Below are positions 1-11,419 of a DNA stretch of 45,000 nt, one piece after another. The notes beneath the pieces are model-generated. The model worked only from the letters and a program-made list of their open reading frames with translations, was not told the DNA's origin and made no database searches. The stretch's first letter is position 1. Each line of letters begins with the position of its first letter. The translations under genes were made by a program, and so were the position numbers. The DNA comes from Glandiceps talaboti (Eukaryota > Hemichordata > Enteropneusta > Spengelidae), in NCBI RefSeq assembly GCF_964340395.1, contig NC_135564.1, forward strand, positions 15,985,957 to 16,030,956, given 5' to 3'.

Positions 1-44
1 ACGGGTGATTAAATGCTTTAAAGCTTGATTCATGTCTTCATGTG

Positions 45-305
45 AAAAGAAAGAAAGAAAGAAAGAGACAGAAATGAAGGACGGAAGGAAGGAAGGAATT
101 GAGAAAGAGAACAAGAAAGAAAGGAAGAGGGAGGGAGAGAGAAAGAAAGAGACCCTTTAGAGTCAGAAAGAAAGAAGGAAGGAAAGAAAGAAAGAAAGGG
201 AGGGAAGGAGAAGGAAAGAAAGAAAGAGGGAGAGAGAAATAAATAAATAAAGGTACTCAAGGGGTAAGGGACAGGTAATGAAGATGAGGAAAAGAAATAG
301 AGAGA
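45..305. repeat. Polypurine GAAA/GGAA-rich microsatellite
   Basis: A degenerate purine-only tract on the + strand, built of GAAA and GGAA tetramers with short GAGA and AAAT interruptions. The purine/pyrimidine strand asymmetry explains the Ser/Phe/Leu-rich reading frame seen on the other strand, which is not a gene. Such tracts can adopt triplex (H-DNA) structure; that is inference from base composition only. Confidence 0.9.
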
Positions 306-345
306 AAACCGTAAAATTGTGGAAGACAGACGGAACTGTGACATA

Positions 346-1649
346 TCATAGAACATTACAACCTTATGATTACAGCGGAAAATATTTTAACCAATTCAAT
401 TTCACATAATTAGAAATAGGAACATTCCTGAGAGCTTTCGGATGGAACCACTAAGCCCAACCTTTATAATTACTGCTTAAGATAATGTGCCAATCTGTAT
501 AAATCATAAACACATTCATACATGTACACACAAGCAGCTCGAATCCAAAATACAAAATGACAGAAAACAAATACATAATGCAGCACTAACATCAGAACCA
601 ATCTCATCATTTCTCCATTTTTGTCGGGGAATAATAAAAAAAGGGTCTGACAATAGTCCGATTTTCTAATTCGATCCGTATGATGACGCAAACAGTACAT
701 GTAAGAGTATCTAACAACGTCAATGCCTTCAAGAAACCAATGATTGTAGTCTAAGTAATTACTCCCGCCGTGTTTGAAGAGATGTTGTCATCAAACAAAT
801 CGAATGACCGGAAAATACGCTAGTATATCGCATTAACTGTTGAATATGGTCGGCAAACTTTAGATATGCCAATAGAATTCAGCTGACAGATGCCTCGCTT
901 AATGGAGATGCGACTTACTAGTCATTTAATTTCGGAGATGGAAATCAGGTTTTTCAACACTATATTGTAACCTTTTGACGGGTACACGCGGCACATTTTC
1001 AATCTTTCTTACTTTTTATCACACATTTTTTCTTCATTCCATTTAGGAAATGAGATGTGGTATTAACTTATTAAATGCTGTAATTACCGAAGACCTTCTT
1101 TATGTTCTGGTCACCGTCAAATCAGAGATATGTTTTATTAGTGTTTGTGTTTCTACTGTCACGGACTTTGGAGGTGACTGGAGATGTGTAGCTGTAGTTT
1201 GATAGAAAAAGTGTTAGTTAAATGAATCTTAAACAACGCTTCAATAAATAACGAAGTATTTATCCTAAAATAAAAAAAACAACCCACCCGTTATTTTGAA
1301 GATGTGGTCATATTTCATGAGGCGACTGTCATTACGAAAAGGGGGCACTAAGATACCCTGTAGCTGTGTTACATCGTAAATGAGTCTAAATCGAAAATAG
1401 TCTATACTAACCTTTCTTAAATCGCGGCAAATATTGCATGTTCAATAGTAGCACACTTATGCATTATTCCCCAATAGTTTTCTTCGGTCATCACCAGGAA
1501 AATACGAGTGACCTAAGGGGCTTTGAAACGTCTTGTGGAAGACTAAAATTTACAAAATCAATGGGTCATGAGTATTTTCCGGCGGAACGAAAAAAAATAT
1601 TGTAGAATTATACAATTATACCCGCGAAAGCATTCTCCCTATACCAAAA
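346..1649. other. Non-coding stretch, nothing recognised
   Basis: AT-rich unique DNA with frequent stops in all frames. The short ORFs at 470-700 (-) and 487-669 (+) overlap on opposite strands and show no recognisable domain or codon bias. I see no RNA gene or element ends. Confidence 0.6.
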
Positions 1650-1650
1650 G

Positions 1651-1689
1651 ACAAACAAACAAACAAACAAACAAACAAACAAACAAACG
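1651..1689. repeat. (AAAC)n microsatellite
   Basis: About nine nearly uninterrupted copies of the tetramer ACAA/AAAC. It gives a spurious Leu-Phe-Val-Cys repeat on the - strand. Confidence 0.95.
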
Positions 1690-1925
1690 AGAAGAGTGAT
1701 GACAACTTTGAACTTCGCTATTACTGTAGAACGAATGACGTTGCTGTGAGGTTGAATAACCAGGGTATAAACCCCATATTACTTGTTCGAACGCATTCAC
1801 CAGGGCTTGCATTTGGTATATTACCGTTGACAATACACATAAAAACTCAAAAATGAAATAATTGAGAAGAATTTCATTATAAACCGCTTTTTCCCCTAGC
1901 AGTGCAGACTAGACAAAAAAGGATT

Positions 1926-2042
1926 ATACATACATACACTCATACATACATATATACATACATACATACATAGATACATACATACATACATACATACATA
2001 CATACGGTACATACACACACACATACACACACATACATACAC

Positions 2043-2138
<96 letters not shown>
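1926..2138. repeat. Compound (ATAC)n-(AC)n-(AT)n microsatellite
   Basis: The block starts with ATAC tetramers. They are interspersed with ACAC stretches, then become a pure AC run near 2052-2088 and end as a pure AT run to about 2138. The repeat unit simplifies stepwise from left to right, typical of successive slippage expansions. The Met-Tyr-Val-Cys reading frames on the - strand are artefacts of it. Confidence 0.95.
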
Positions 2139-3171
2139 GTTTATTTCGTACATATACAAGCTTACTGAAATCTATTGTGACGTCCTCTGTATAGAAATAT
2201 ACAATTTTAGCTTGATATGAGATCATATTGCCGATTCTAATAAGCCTGAAATAATTGTAATAAGTTCTGAGTTATTTAACATAAGTTTCAGTCACGTGAC
2301 ATGTCCCTTTATTTAATATTACTGTAAAGTTTGTTCTCTGATATAAATATCACTCTAAGACTTGTAAAAATGTGTTTACACAAGGTGACTCTCTTTTCAA
2401 GTTGATCATGTATCAGCCCAAAGATGCAATGTTGTCAAAATGACTGCTTTGAAATTGACTTGTCAAATAATGAACACATCTGGTAACAATTGCTCATCGT
2501 GTCGTGTACAGGGTTTATTGGATTATCTTATTCATTTGACTGAGTTATTCTAGCGGACACAATACTTCCACGCCAGTGCTCGATAGTGTATTCCCAGTTC
2601 TATTCATCAGAAATAACAGAAACTCTTAGAATGAGGAATGCATATGCAAGACTGGAACCTAATCCCTAATTTTGTCCACTAGAATTTTCAATTTACGATT
2701 CTAGCACTGTGTGCCCCCGATAAAAGATCTACCGCTGATCCCATGTTTCCATTGGGGTCAAAGAGGGCGTCGTAGGGGGTTACTTGGGTACACCTTCTTT
2801 GTAGGTTTAACCTCTCCGATTCAATGGTTATTTTTTTTTAAATCCAGGGGTACGTGCGTGATGGGAAAGTAAATTGTATATAATTTAGGAATGGAAAGAA
2901 AAATAAATATCCAATCGTTTATTTCATAATAGCGGCACCATGTGTAGTTGGGTCATTTACAGAAATTACTACAAGTCAGTGATACATAGTATGTGAACTA
3001 ATCTCTAGCAAGTCTTCCTTCGTTTATTATTCATTTTGAAATTGAAAGGAATACCGATGACTAAAAACTAAAAAAAAATGACTAGAGCTGATGTTATTAA
3101 TGCCAAGTTATCATGTTACTTTTTGTGATACTTCTTCTTGGTTTAATTACACTGGGGTTTCCCCCCACAAT
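2139..3171. other. Non-coding stretch, nothing recognised
   Basis: Unique AT-rich DNA with no ORF of note on either strand, no RNA gene signature and no element termini that I can see. Confidence 0.6.
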
Positions 3172-3690
3172 TCTTCTTATGAATTAAAAACAAATCCGAG
3201 TGCCGATTACAAAATTGAAATTTAATTGATTATTATGTGTTCATACTTTATAAGCATATATTCAATTGAAAGTGCAAATTAATTATTTTCTTTAATTACT
3301 AGACGTTCTATCCGCGATTTGTTCTTATGAATTAAAAGCATGTTAAATTAATCGTTGTGTTCTATCCGCGATTTGGTGTCATGATTTGGAAGCATGTATT
3401 TAATTAAAAATGTAATTAAATTATTTGTTCTGTTCTATCTGCGACAATTTGGTGTTATGAATTGAAAGCATGTATTTAACTAAAAATGCAATTTAATAAA
3501 TTGCTGTGTTCTATCCGCGATTTGTTCTATGAATGTAAAGCATGTATTCAATTAAAAATACAAATTAACTTCTTTTTAATTACTATGTGTTGTATCTGCG
3601 ATTTGTTTCTATGAAATAAGTTTATCTTTAATTAAAAAAACTTTTAATTAATTACTACGTGTTCTATCCACATTTTGTTTTTATGAACTG
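3172..3690. repeat. Degenerate minisatellite, 55-81 bp units
   Basis: About seven diverged head-to-tail units. Each carries a phrase close to TTCTATCCGCGATTTGTT, then a TATGAATTRAAAGCATGTAT-like segment, then AT-rich ATTAAAAAT...AATTAATT. The TTCTATC-like anchor falls near 3240, 3306, 3360, 3433, 3509, 3590 and 3662, so spacing is about 66, 54, 73, 76, 81 and 72 bp. The units are too diverged and too variable in spacing to be a CRISPR array. A shorter inverted block of the same family lies at 35340-35550. Confidence 0.8.
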
Positions 3691-3792
3691 AATTTTTATT
3701 AGGTTTTTGATTTGATCATACATAGTTTCATTAAAATCTAGATCGATATCTGGAATCGCATCTCTAACAAAATCAATTGGTTTGCGTCCCAT
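3664..3792 (-). pseudogene. Short coding-like patch (43 codons), unidentified
   Basis: On the - strand, from an ATG at 3790-3792, a 42-residue frame contains GRKPIDFVRDAIPDIDLDFN and ends at a TAG inside the last unit of the neighbouring minisatellite. An upstream in-frame TAA a few codons before the ATG limits extension. The residue mix (acidic and hydrophobic spacing, few low-complexity residues) looks more protein-like than the surrounding DNA. I do not recognise the family. It could be a remnant of a mobile-element gene fused to the repeat array, or chance. No promoter or splice sites are clear. Confidence 0.2.
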
Positions 3793-4081
3793 AGATAACC
3801 TTTCAACAAATCTTTATCTAAATAATTTATAAAACAATCACGTAAACTTGTAATATATTCTAAGATATGAAATTGTGACAAATAACAACTTTATCGGTAA
3901 ATTAATGGTGTAATATATCACTTATTTATATAAGCAAAATGTTGAATTAAAGAGTCATGATCACAAGGCGCGCATGCGTGAGTCATGGGTCTCATCAGCT
4001 GGGCGCTTGTATAGCAAAACATGTCAAGTTACAAGATATTTCATGTCAAATGTCATAGCATTTGACTCTGTGGGATACGGC

Positions 4082-4338
4082 CAGGTAGAAACCATTAAGA
4101 AACTGTACTTTCTTCACTTTAAGATAGCAAGATCGCAATTTTAGTCTGAATGAAATTAAATACACCATCTAAACATACTATAAGCTTAACCTGTGGGCGC
4201 CAATGTTTTGATGTCTACATTTTTTAGTATGCATGGTTGCATTTTAGTCCATCGCAAGAAGCTGTACTGATTCAGTCTTTCTATCTTATTCATATCAAGT
4301 GTAGCATGTGAAGTTTCGTATTGGTTACTGCGTGTTTG
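4082..4338 (+). mobile_element. MITE-like dispersed repeat, copy A
   Basis: First of three copies of a roughly 260-290 bp non-coding repeat in this window. The left end reads AAGAAACTGTACTTTCTTCA then CTTTAAGATAGCAAG. The right end carries the approximate reverse complement (CTATCTTATT...AGCATGTGAAGTTTCGTATT), so the copy has imperfect terminal inverted repeats of about 35-45 bp. The core GGGCGCCAATGTTTTGATGT is shared with copy B. No ORF is present, as expected for a non-autonomous DNA transposon. Exact boundaries and a target-site duplication are not clear. Confidence 0.65.
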
Positions 4339-5411
4339 TATAAAAAAGGCCAGTGAACACTAATATGGAACGGGTAGTACGAGTTCAGAAATGGTTCAGG
4401 TAAATAATGTTTCTAGCACTCATTAAAGATATATTTCTGACGTGGGAGTACATGCTAGAGGAGGAGCGAAAGAATATGGCATTTCCGTACGTCGTGATCC
4501 CTCTACAAATTTTGACTATGGTTGACATTGATCCAATCTAATCAGTAATCCCGACTACTATCGATTTCTACCCAGTCCTTCCCCTCTGTCTAGTTAGCTG
4601 AGGAATATATATTAATGAACGTACAATGACTATTTTGTCTGTGAGGGTTCAAAATTACTCGAGGTGGCCTTCTCGTAGCATGTTGCTTCAATAGAAAACA
4701 TTACATGAATAGCCAAACGCATTTTCGACCGGACTGCTTTGTTCCACGTATGAAAAGATTGCATAGAATTGGACAAGACACCTGCTGGAATTATGCGAGT
4801 TCCTTACACGAGCCCTTTGGTATTTCTGAAAACGAAAGCAAGCTGCAGAATACGTATACATACTATCAAGCCCACTGGGTACATATATGATGCCAGCTAA
4901 TAGTAGTTGACATTAGCTGACCTTATTATTGATCGTTCGACAGCTAATTACGTGCTACCACGCACGTGCAAATACGTTTAAATATCCCAAACACAGGAGA
5001 CCCCAGTTCATCTAGACGTGAGCGAGTTACAAATGTGTTCTATCTATATACGTTTCTCACGTCATGTATCTTATTTCATTGCAAGTAATATTACTGTCCA
5101 ATATACAGGTACATGCTACTCTTCAAAATAAACAAGATAACGTCACAGATAATAAGGAAAAATATAGTTACTGAGACTTTAATGCTTCTATGCACGTAGT
5201 CTAGAATCTGGGAATTAAAATGTTTCATTGAATTCGAGGTATTGTCCCAGAATTTGTCAATGTTACCATACTAATATATCAAGAAAAGTGAGTAACTGTG
5301 TCATTTTGTGTGACAGATTTTATGAGAATCATATCAGTCGCATATGACTATTAAGCGTTGGTTGTACTACGATAAGGTGGGATTACTCTTCTCGAACTAA
5401 TATCTAATCCA

Positions 5412-5414
<3 letters not shown>
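4339..5414. other. Non-coding stretch, nothing recognised
   Basis: Unique DNA. A 61-residue + strand frame at 4705-4890 has no recognisable domain, and no splice-site pair frames it convincingly. Confidence 0.5.
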
Positions 5415-5489
<75 letters not shown>

Positions 5490-5615
5490 TGAGAGAGAGA
5501 GCTAGCTAGCTAGCTAGCTAGCTAGAGATAGAGAGATAGAGAGATAGATAGATAGATAGATAGATAGTGTGTGTGTGTGTGTCTGTCTGTCTGCATGTGT
5601 GCGTGCGTGTGCTTG

Positions 5616-5647
<32 letters not shown>

Positions 5648-5733
5648 TGTATGTATGTATGTATGTATGTATGTTTGTGTGTGTGCGCGTGCGTGCGCAC
5701 GCACGCACGCACGCACGCACGTACGTATGTATG

Positions 5734-5767
<34 letters not shown>

Positions 5768-5795
5768 TGTATGTATGAATGTATGTATGAATGTA
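5415..5795. repeat. Very large compound microsatellite
   Basis: In order: a (GA)n run to about 5500, (GCTA)n about 5501-5525, (GATA)n with GAGA breaks to about 5567, a GT/TCTG segment, (GTAT)n about 5618-5672, alternating GT/GC then (GCAC)n about 5690-5720, and a second (GTAT)n to about 5790. All six frames are open for long distances only because the tetramers lack stops. Those frames are not genes. Confidence 0.95.
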
Positions 5796-5905
5796 CACGT
5801 CTGTGACACTATTGAGTGTATGTGTGCGCATTTTTGTGTCTGTCTTTCTCTGTTCGATGCAGCTGTTGGGATGGGAATTGATTGCTCCAGCTAATTTAGG
5901 AAAAT

Positions 5906-6325
5906 ATGAATATATATCAATACTCTAACATGGTCGTGTTTGCAGTCATGATCTCAGGGGCATTAAATTTTCGAAATGATGAGTTCAAGCCGCAGGGGTG
6001 TAGACATATTTCTACATGGCAAGTATCAAGTAGCCTGGGAAAGTACTACGACATTTATAATGTAGGCACGTATCATTTATCAATACTTTATTTTCCGAAC
6101 AATAATCGATTGTGTGATTTTTGCCTAATGTTTTTGGAAATGTTTGATTGGTCAAAGAGGTTGACATTTATCAAATACCTTTCTGGGAGGAGGTTATCAG
6201 GCAATGGACAGTCGATAACTGATGCGATATTAATTAGTCATTTTTCACTGTATCACGAAATTACTGAAGAATTCATTATTCATCCAAACGACTGCTGCCT
6301 CTTTGATATAATATCTAAGACTTAA
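5906..6325 (+). CDS. Hypothetical ORF, 139 codons, doubtful
   Basis: The longest ATG-initiated frame outside the receptor exon and the microsatellites. It begins with MNIYQYSNMVVFAVMISGAL and ends in a TAA just before the pentameric repeat. It is rich in Ile, Phe, Ser, Tyr and Leu, as expected for random translation of AT-rich DNA, and I recognise no domain, repeat or convincing signal peptide. Two potential 3' splice sites lie nearby: an AG at 5861-5862 after a pyrimidine tract, which leads into an early stop in this frame, and an AG at 5944-5945. A frame this long is not impossible by chance in 45 kb searched six ways. I list it only as a candidate. Confidence 0.1.
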   Translation: MNIYQYSNMVVFAVMISGALNFRNDEFKPQGCRHISTWQVSSSLGKYYDIYNVGTYHLSILYFPNNNRLCDFCLMFLEMFDWSKRLTFIKYLSGRRLSGNGQSITDAILISHFSLYHEITEEFIIHPNDCCLFDIISKT

Positions 6326-6329
6326 GCAA

Positions 6330-6529
6330 AGAAAACAAAACAAAACAACACAATGTAATACAACACATTACAATGCAATTCAATATGATATAATGCAATA
6401 CAATGCAATACGCGGTGCAATGCAATACAATGCAGTGCAGTAGGATACAATATAACACAACACAACACGGCAGGACACAACACAATACAATAATACAATG
6501 CAATACAATACAATACAATACAATACATG
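6330..6529. repeat. Degenerate pentanucleotide (AATAC/ACAAT)n repeat
   Basis: About 200 bp of drifting pentamers (ACAAT, GCAAT, ACAAC), ending in a pure run of five AATAC copies at about 6506-6527. The pentamer phase avoids stops on some frames and produces the Cys/Ile/Val/Leu-rich pseudo-ORFs on the - strand. Confidence 0.9.
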
Positions 6530-7694
6530 CACACTTTATTACTCTGACAGGGAAACAAGTCTGCTTTAAAATATATATTCAAAAAGTACACACATTATGT
6601 AAACAAGAAAAAACGAATTTGACAACAAGAATAAAGTATTACAGCAAAAACCAAATGAATGGAAGTCTAATCTTGTGTTAAAAGAAAACTAGACACTTGG
6701 TCGACCTAGTCATTCGTTAAAATTGGTTACAGCCCTTGGGATAACAGAATGTTTAAACTTTGCTTATGACAATCATTCGTATTCATTTTTAGCGATAGAA
6801 TTTCACCTGTTAAAGTTTGAAACCGATTGCCAAATATCACTTTGTGTGATTGCAGAGTTTTATATCCTTTCAGATGTTGCTTTGGCTCAGAAATTGGAAA
6901 CCTTGATGGTGTTAGTTATTATTATCGTCCAAAATATGCAAGAAAAATACACGCACTAATGCGATGATTGTGACAAACGGTAACAACTCAAAACTCAAAA
7001 CGTGACGTCGCCTGTGAGAAAATATTTTCTCTATACCGTTGTTGTTCGCTTTATAAAGTTCACGTAATGTGTATTCTAATTGACCTTTGACCTCTGAACT
7101 ATCTACACATGGCTGGGATCCATAAAGAGACAAATACACTAGTTTTTGCGAAATCTGCTTCAGAGAAAATCTCTTTGGATCACTTAATACACCAAATTGA
7201 ATAATCCGTTACTTGAAAATATCAATGTATTTCTCTTGTTCAAAGAGAACACAATTTCTGAAAAGTAACATCTGACATATGCTACAAGAACCAGAAAAAG
7301 ACTTTTCGTGAATTATTTTCAATTATGTATTACAGTAACATGAATGTATTGAATATGATATTTCATATCCGGAGGTAGGGATTGTCTATTGAATGAAGAT
7401 AATGTATTTTTTTAAAGTCGTTTTATAAGGTATAATTTCCTCGTAGACCAAATGGAATCGATTGCACAAATGTTAGCACAGAATTCAGTCACAATCTTTA
7501 CCAATATTTTTATTCATGGTGTAAACACAAACGAATAAAATCGGGTGTAATATTTACAAGTAAAAGTTTTAGGGGACAGATATGAAATTTCTCTTCACTT
7601 TATTTCAATGTCTTCTATGAAGCTAATTTCATAGTCATGAGCTAATAGTGGTCATATGTTGTTATAGAAAAAAAATCGATAATTGAAATCACCA
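6530..7694. other. Non-coding stretch, nothing recognised
   Basis: AT-rich unique DNA. Frames at 6723-6959 (+) and 6912-7139 (-) overlap and carry no recognisable motif. Confidence 0.5.
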
Positions 7695-7699
7695 TCAAT

Positions 7700-7935
<236 letters not shown>

Positions 7936-8043
7936 CTTTACTCAGTACTATATGACCACTTGCTTTATGTACACACATTTACTAATGTCATTTACTACAA
8001 TCACACGAGTGATCTAAATAAGTACATAAATTATACGGAAAAC

Positions 8044-8096
8044 AACCACCACCACCACCACCACCACCACCACCACCACCACCACCGCCGCCGCCA
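8044..8096. repeat. (ACC)n-(GCC)n trinucleotide repeat
   Basis: About fourteen ACC copies followed by four GCC copies. On the - strand they read as poly-valine, which is not credible as a protein here. Confidence 0.95.
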
Positions 8097-9708
8097 ATAC
8101 TATGACCTCCATCATGACCAATGACAGTAACATCACAACCAACACTGGTGTCATAGCTATCAACAGTACTCTTAAATACCTTTGATCAATTATCATTTTC
8201 ATTCTGATAACATTTCCTATCTTATACCTCTTGCTGTTCAAGAGACACCGAATGAACACTTACAATTTGTTTGACGCAACCTAGCCGGAGACAAATGTAC
8301 CTCAAGTTGTTTTCATGTCATTCCACGTATTTCATTTATGTCCTTGACCAAATATCGCCGCCTACGCATTTTGTCAATGATTCTCTTACGACTGATCTAC
8401 GACACCTTAGAGAACTTGTCTTTTGCAGAAATAACCTGTGATCGAAATCATCTGTCAAATGTCATCAACTCACATCAAACGCGATCGGAAAACTAGCAAA
8501 TTGAATATATATGGTACTTATAATAAAGGCATGACAACTAAATTGTGGTATCTAAGCTGTTGACCTTTCCATGGGCCTTGTCACCACTGTGCATCAAACT
8601 TTCCCTTTCTCACCATTCCTGTCTTCTTTCAATGATGTAAGGGATTTTGCAGATTTGTGGGCAATAACAAGTAAACACGTATTATATAGCGTTTCCTCTC
8701 ACACTTGTATCTGCCGCAGAGAAGGTACAACCCAGCGGGGGTTAATGCGATAAAAATCGTGCAAGTGTATAACTTTGTGGTAATAGACAATTTACGTGAG
8801 CAGCAAGCAGGGGAAATTATCATTGACGTGGTGTCACTCAATTTTTTTTCTATCGAACAACAGTAATTGTTCGTTTTCTTCAGCTAACTAAATGTCTCAT
8901 CGGTCAATGTCATAGAAATCCCACAATTTATGAGAATTTTACATCATTATCGTGTAAGTTGTAAGCACCAGGTAACAAGCAGGAGCAAGGGAAGTAAACA
9001 TAACCTTTTTGCCCCCAGTGTCGTATTCCAATTTGTTAGCATATCCAATTTACCCCTGGTCAATACGTTTGGGATGTGACAATTTATTGCAAATTCGAGA
9101 ATCTGAAAGGGCCATATGGAAGCATTCGGTAACTAGTCAAGGAAAGGTATTCTGTATTAGTTGTATCTGTTGCGACTTTATGTTCATAAAGACTGAGTTT
9201 TGTTTGATTGACATACTTATAATTGTACAGAAATAACAGAATTCTGATCTAGCAGAAAAAAAGTGATCGTCTTTGTGTATGGACTATTGAACTGAACATT
9301 TAAATATGTGCTAACAAAGTAGACATTGTCAATTATAGTTATGTATAGACTATGTCAAATATCACCCAGTTTGTTGACTTGTTTTGATGCCAAGTGCTCT
9401 CGTTATACGTCAAAAGAATGTTCCTAGGTTGCAGCTGATGAGTACTTTACACATATTGTTTGGTAGGATACGCAGTCGGACGGCTAATTCTGTCTTCCCA
9501 TCGGTATCATTCCACAGGCGCCATATGGAGCGAACGTGTGCACCGGTTATCGTAACACAACCAATTGTATGTTCTGATAAAGTATATGTATATAAGCTAT
9601 ATAATATCTATTTGCGAGAAGTCGAAATGAAAACAACATCTACATCTCAAAAGTAATAATAACATAAATGCATAATAAACGAATTTATGTATAGATAAAT
9701 AAAGAAGA
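8097..9708. other. Non-coding stretch, nothing recognised
   Basis: No coherent coding signal. Frames at 8571-8753, 9009-9236 and 9384-9656 (+) and 8629-8841 (-) are short and unrecognisable, and show no splice-bounded high-GC block. Confidence 0.5.
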
Positions 9709-9929
9709 CATACATACATATACATACATACATACATACATACATACATACATACATACATACATACATACATACATACACACATATACATACATACATA
9801 CATACATACATACATACATACATACATACATACACACATATACATACATACATACATACATACATACATACATACATACAAACACAAAAACAACAACAAA
9901 TAAATAGATAAATAAATAAATAAATAAAA
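9709..9929. repeat. (ATAC)n microsatellite with higher-order duplication, then (AAAT)n
   Basis: About 170 bp of ATAC tetramers are interrupted by the same variant phrase CACACATATA at about 9779 and 9833. A 54 bp block containing the interruption has therefore been duplicated inside the array. An A-rich spacer with CAAAAACAAC follows, then an AAAT run ending near 9929. Confidence 0.92.
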
Positions 9930-11354
9930 CGTTTAACTTTCACCTGAAACACTAAATAGTTTTGCAAACGCTCTGAGGAAAATATACAGTATTGTAACAT
10001 GGAGTGCATAGAAGTAATATAAGTGATCTTCTATGGTTACAGCAAATACACATATCGAATGAATATAATATCATGACAACAGCTGACGTTAGCAAGAATT
10101 TTAATTTAGAAACATCTCTTTGCAGGTTCTTCGATATGATCTAAAATATGACAAGCAATTTATGTCGTTTATGTATGTGTTTCTTTAGAGCGTATTTTAA
10201 CAAAATTATTTGGAATTGATTTAAGCATAAAGTACTTGACAAACAGGCGTCGGTTTTGACACAGGATTTGACCGTTCTGTAGTGCTAGCAAGCAGCATAG
10301 CCCTACAACATAGTCCCATACTTGAATACATTTGCAGAATCGTGTCGTGTGTCTTTATGTGCATATGTCTGACGAAATCGCTGGCAGCAATTCCAACCAC
10401 GAAAAACTGACAAAAAAGCCACAAACATCTCCACCAACCCTGAAGATTATTAACATCTAGATGTGTACCCGCTAACGGATAATCTTCGTCAGCTCTCATC
10501 TCAAATCAGTTCTATTCAGTTACTGGACTTAAAAGATTTTCTGTCTAAAATTAGACAGTTCGGTATTCGAGACAAGAATATTAAGTAATAGGGCATTCGT
10601 CAACAAAGCAGTTTCCATTAGTTAATGTGCAACACTCAGCGAAATGGCGAGTATCGGCGCATCGGCGTATGTTTTATTCTTGAGTTTGTTGTAAAATGAA
10701 CAATACATTTGCACATTAAGAGGATTTCTGTTTTACGTTGAATGAACTCAATGAAGGCACGAGGAGAAAGGACATCAAAGGAGAAAGTAAATAGGTTAGT
10801 TTTGATTATATGTACGAGACCTCTCGTAGCGATGAACCTTCTCTTATACATGCTTTTAAGCCTGTATATTAAAGTGAATACATTACTCAAAATATTTTTT
10901 AAAAGGCTAATCTCTTTAAAGTGATAAGTTCTTGGTTAGGCTACTTCAATACTTTAATTGTGTTTTCCCTAAATATAGTGTCCCCAATGTTATGTTTCCA
11001 TGGATACTCACACCTTAACATATATATATATATTTGTACAGACTAGGATTTGAGATTGAGAAGTATTTTTTGGAATGTTCAGACCGTGTGAACCTATATA
11101 GTCGATGATGATGGAATAGGTTATTTTTAAAAACAAAATAATAAAGTCAGTTGAAAAAAATTGAATGTAGGTTAACGGTGTTCATGAATATCTTCATATT
11201 AATAAAATCAATAATTATGATACTAGCTCAATATTCATGAAAATTAAAGGTAGAATACACCTCGGTGACCAATTTCCCTGAAAATTTATATTCTTAAAAC
11301 CCCCAAATTTACCAAAATTTGATAACTTGTTCCAGGTCCACTGTAACAACAAAC
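9930..11354. other. Non-coding stretch with one weak ORF
   Basis: Mostly AT-rich DNA. The - strand frame at 10221-10499 starts with a real ATG, spans 92 codons and is less AT-rich than its surroundings, but its translation matches nothing I know. No paired splice signals or neighbouring exons support it. Confidence 0.5.
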
Positions 11355-11393
<39 letters not shown>

Positions 11394-11419
11394 GGTCTGG
11401 CTGTCTGTCTGTCTGTCTG
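11355..11419. repeat. (TGTC)n microsatellite
   Basis: About sixteen TGTC tetramers with two variant units (CGGT, CTGG) in the middle. Confidence 0.95.

Noticed and set aside
1896-2226. Met-Tyr-Val-Cys-rich ORFs
   Set aside because: They are direct translations of the ATAC/AC/AT microsatellite and have no unique-sequence body.
3172-3690. CRISPR-like array
   Set aside because: Units are diverged, spacing varies from 54 to 81 bp, and repeats and spacers are not distinct. The window is clearly eukaryotic.
5514-5894. Six overlapping ORFs on both strands
   Set aside because: All come from a stop-free tetranucleotide array, with open frames on both strands at once.
8014-8259. Poly-valine membrane-like protein
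   Set aside because: The hydrophobic stretch is the ACC/GCC repeat read on the opposite strand.
10221-10499. 92-codon ATG ORF on the - strand
   Set aside because: Slightly GC-richer and starts with ATG, but has no recognisable motif, partner exon or clear splice frame.
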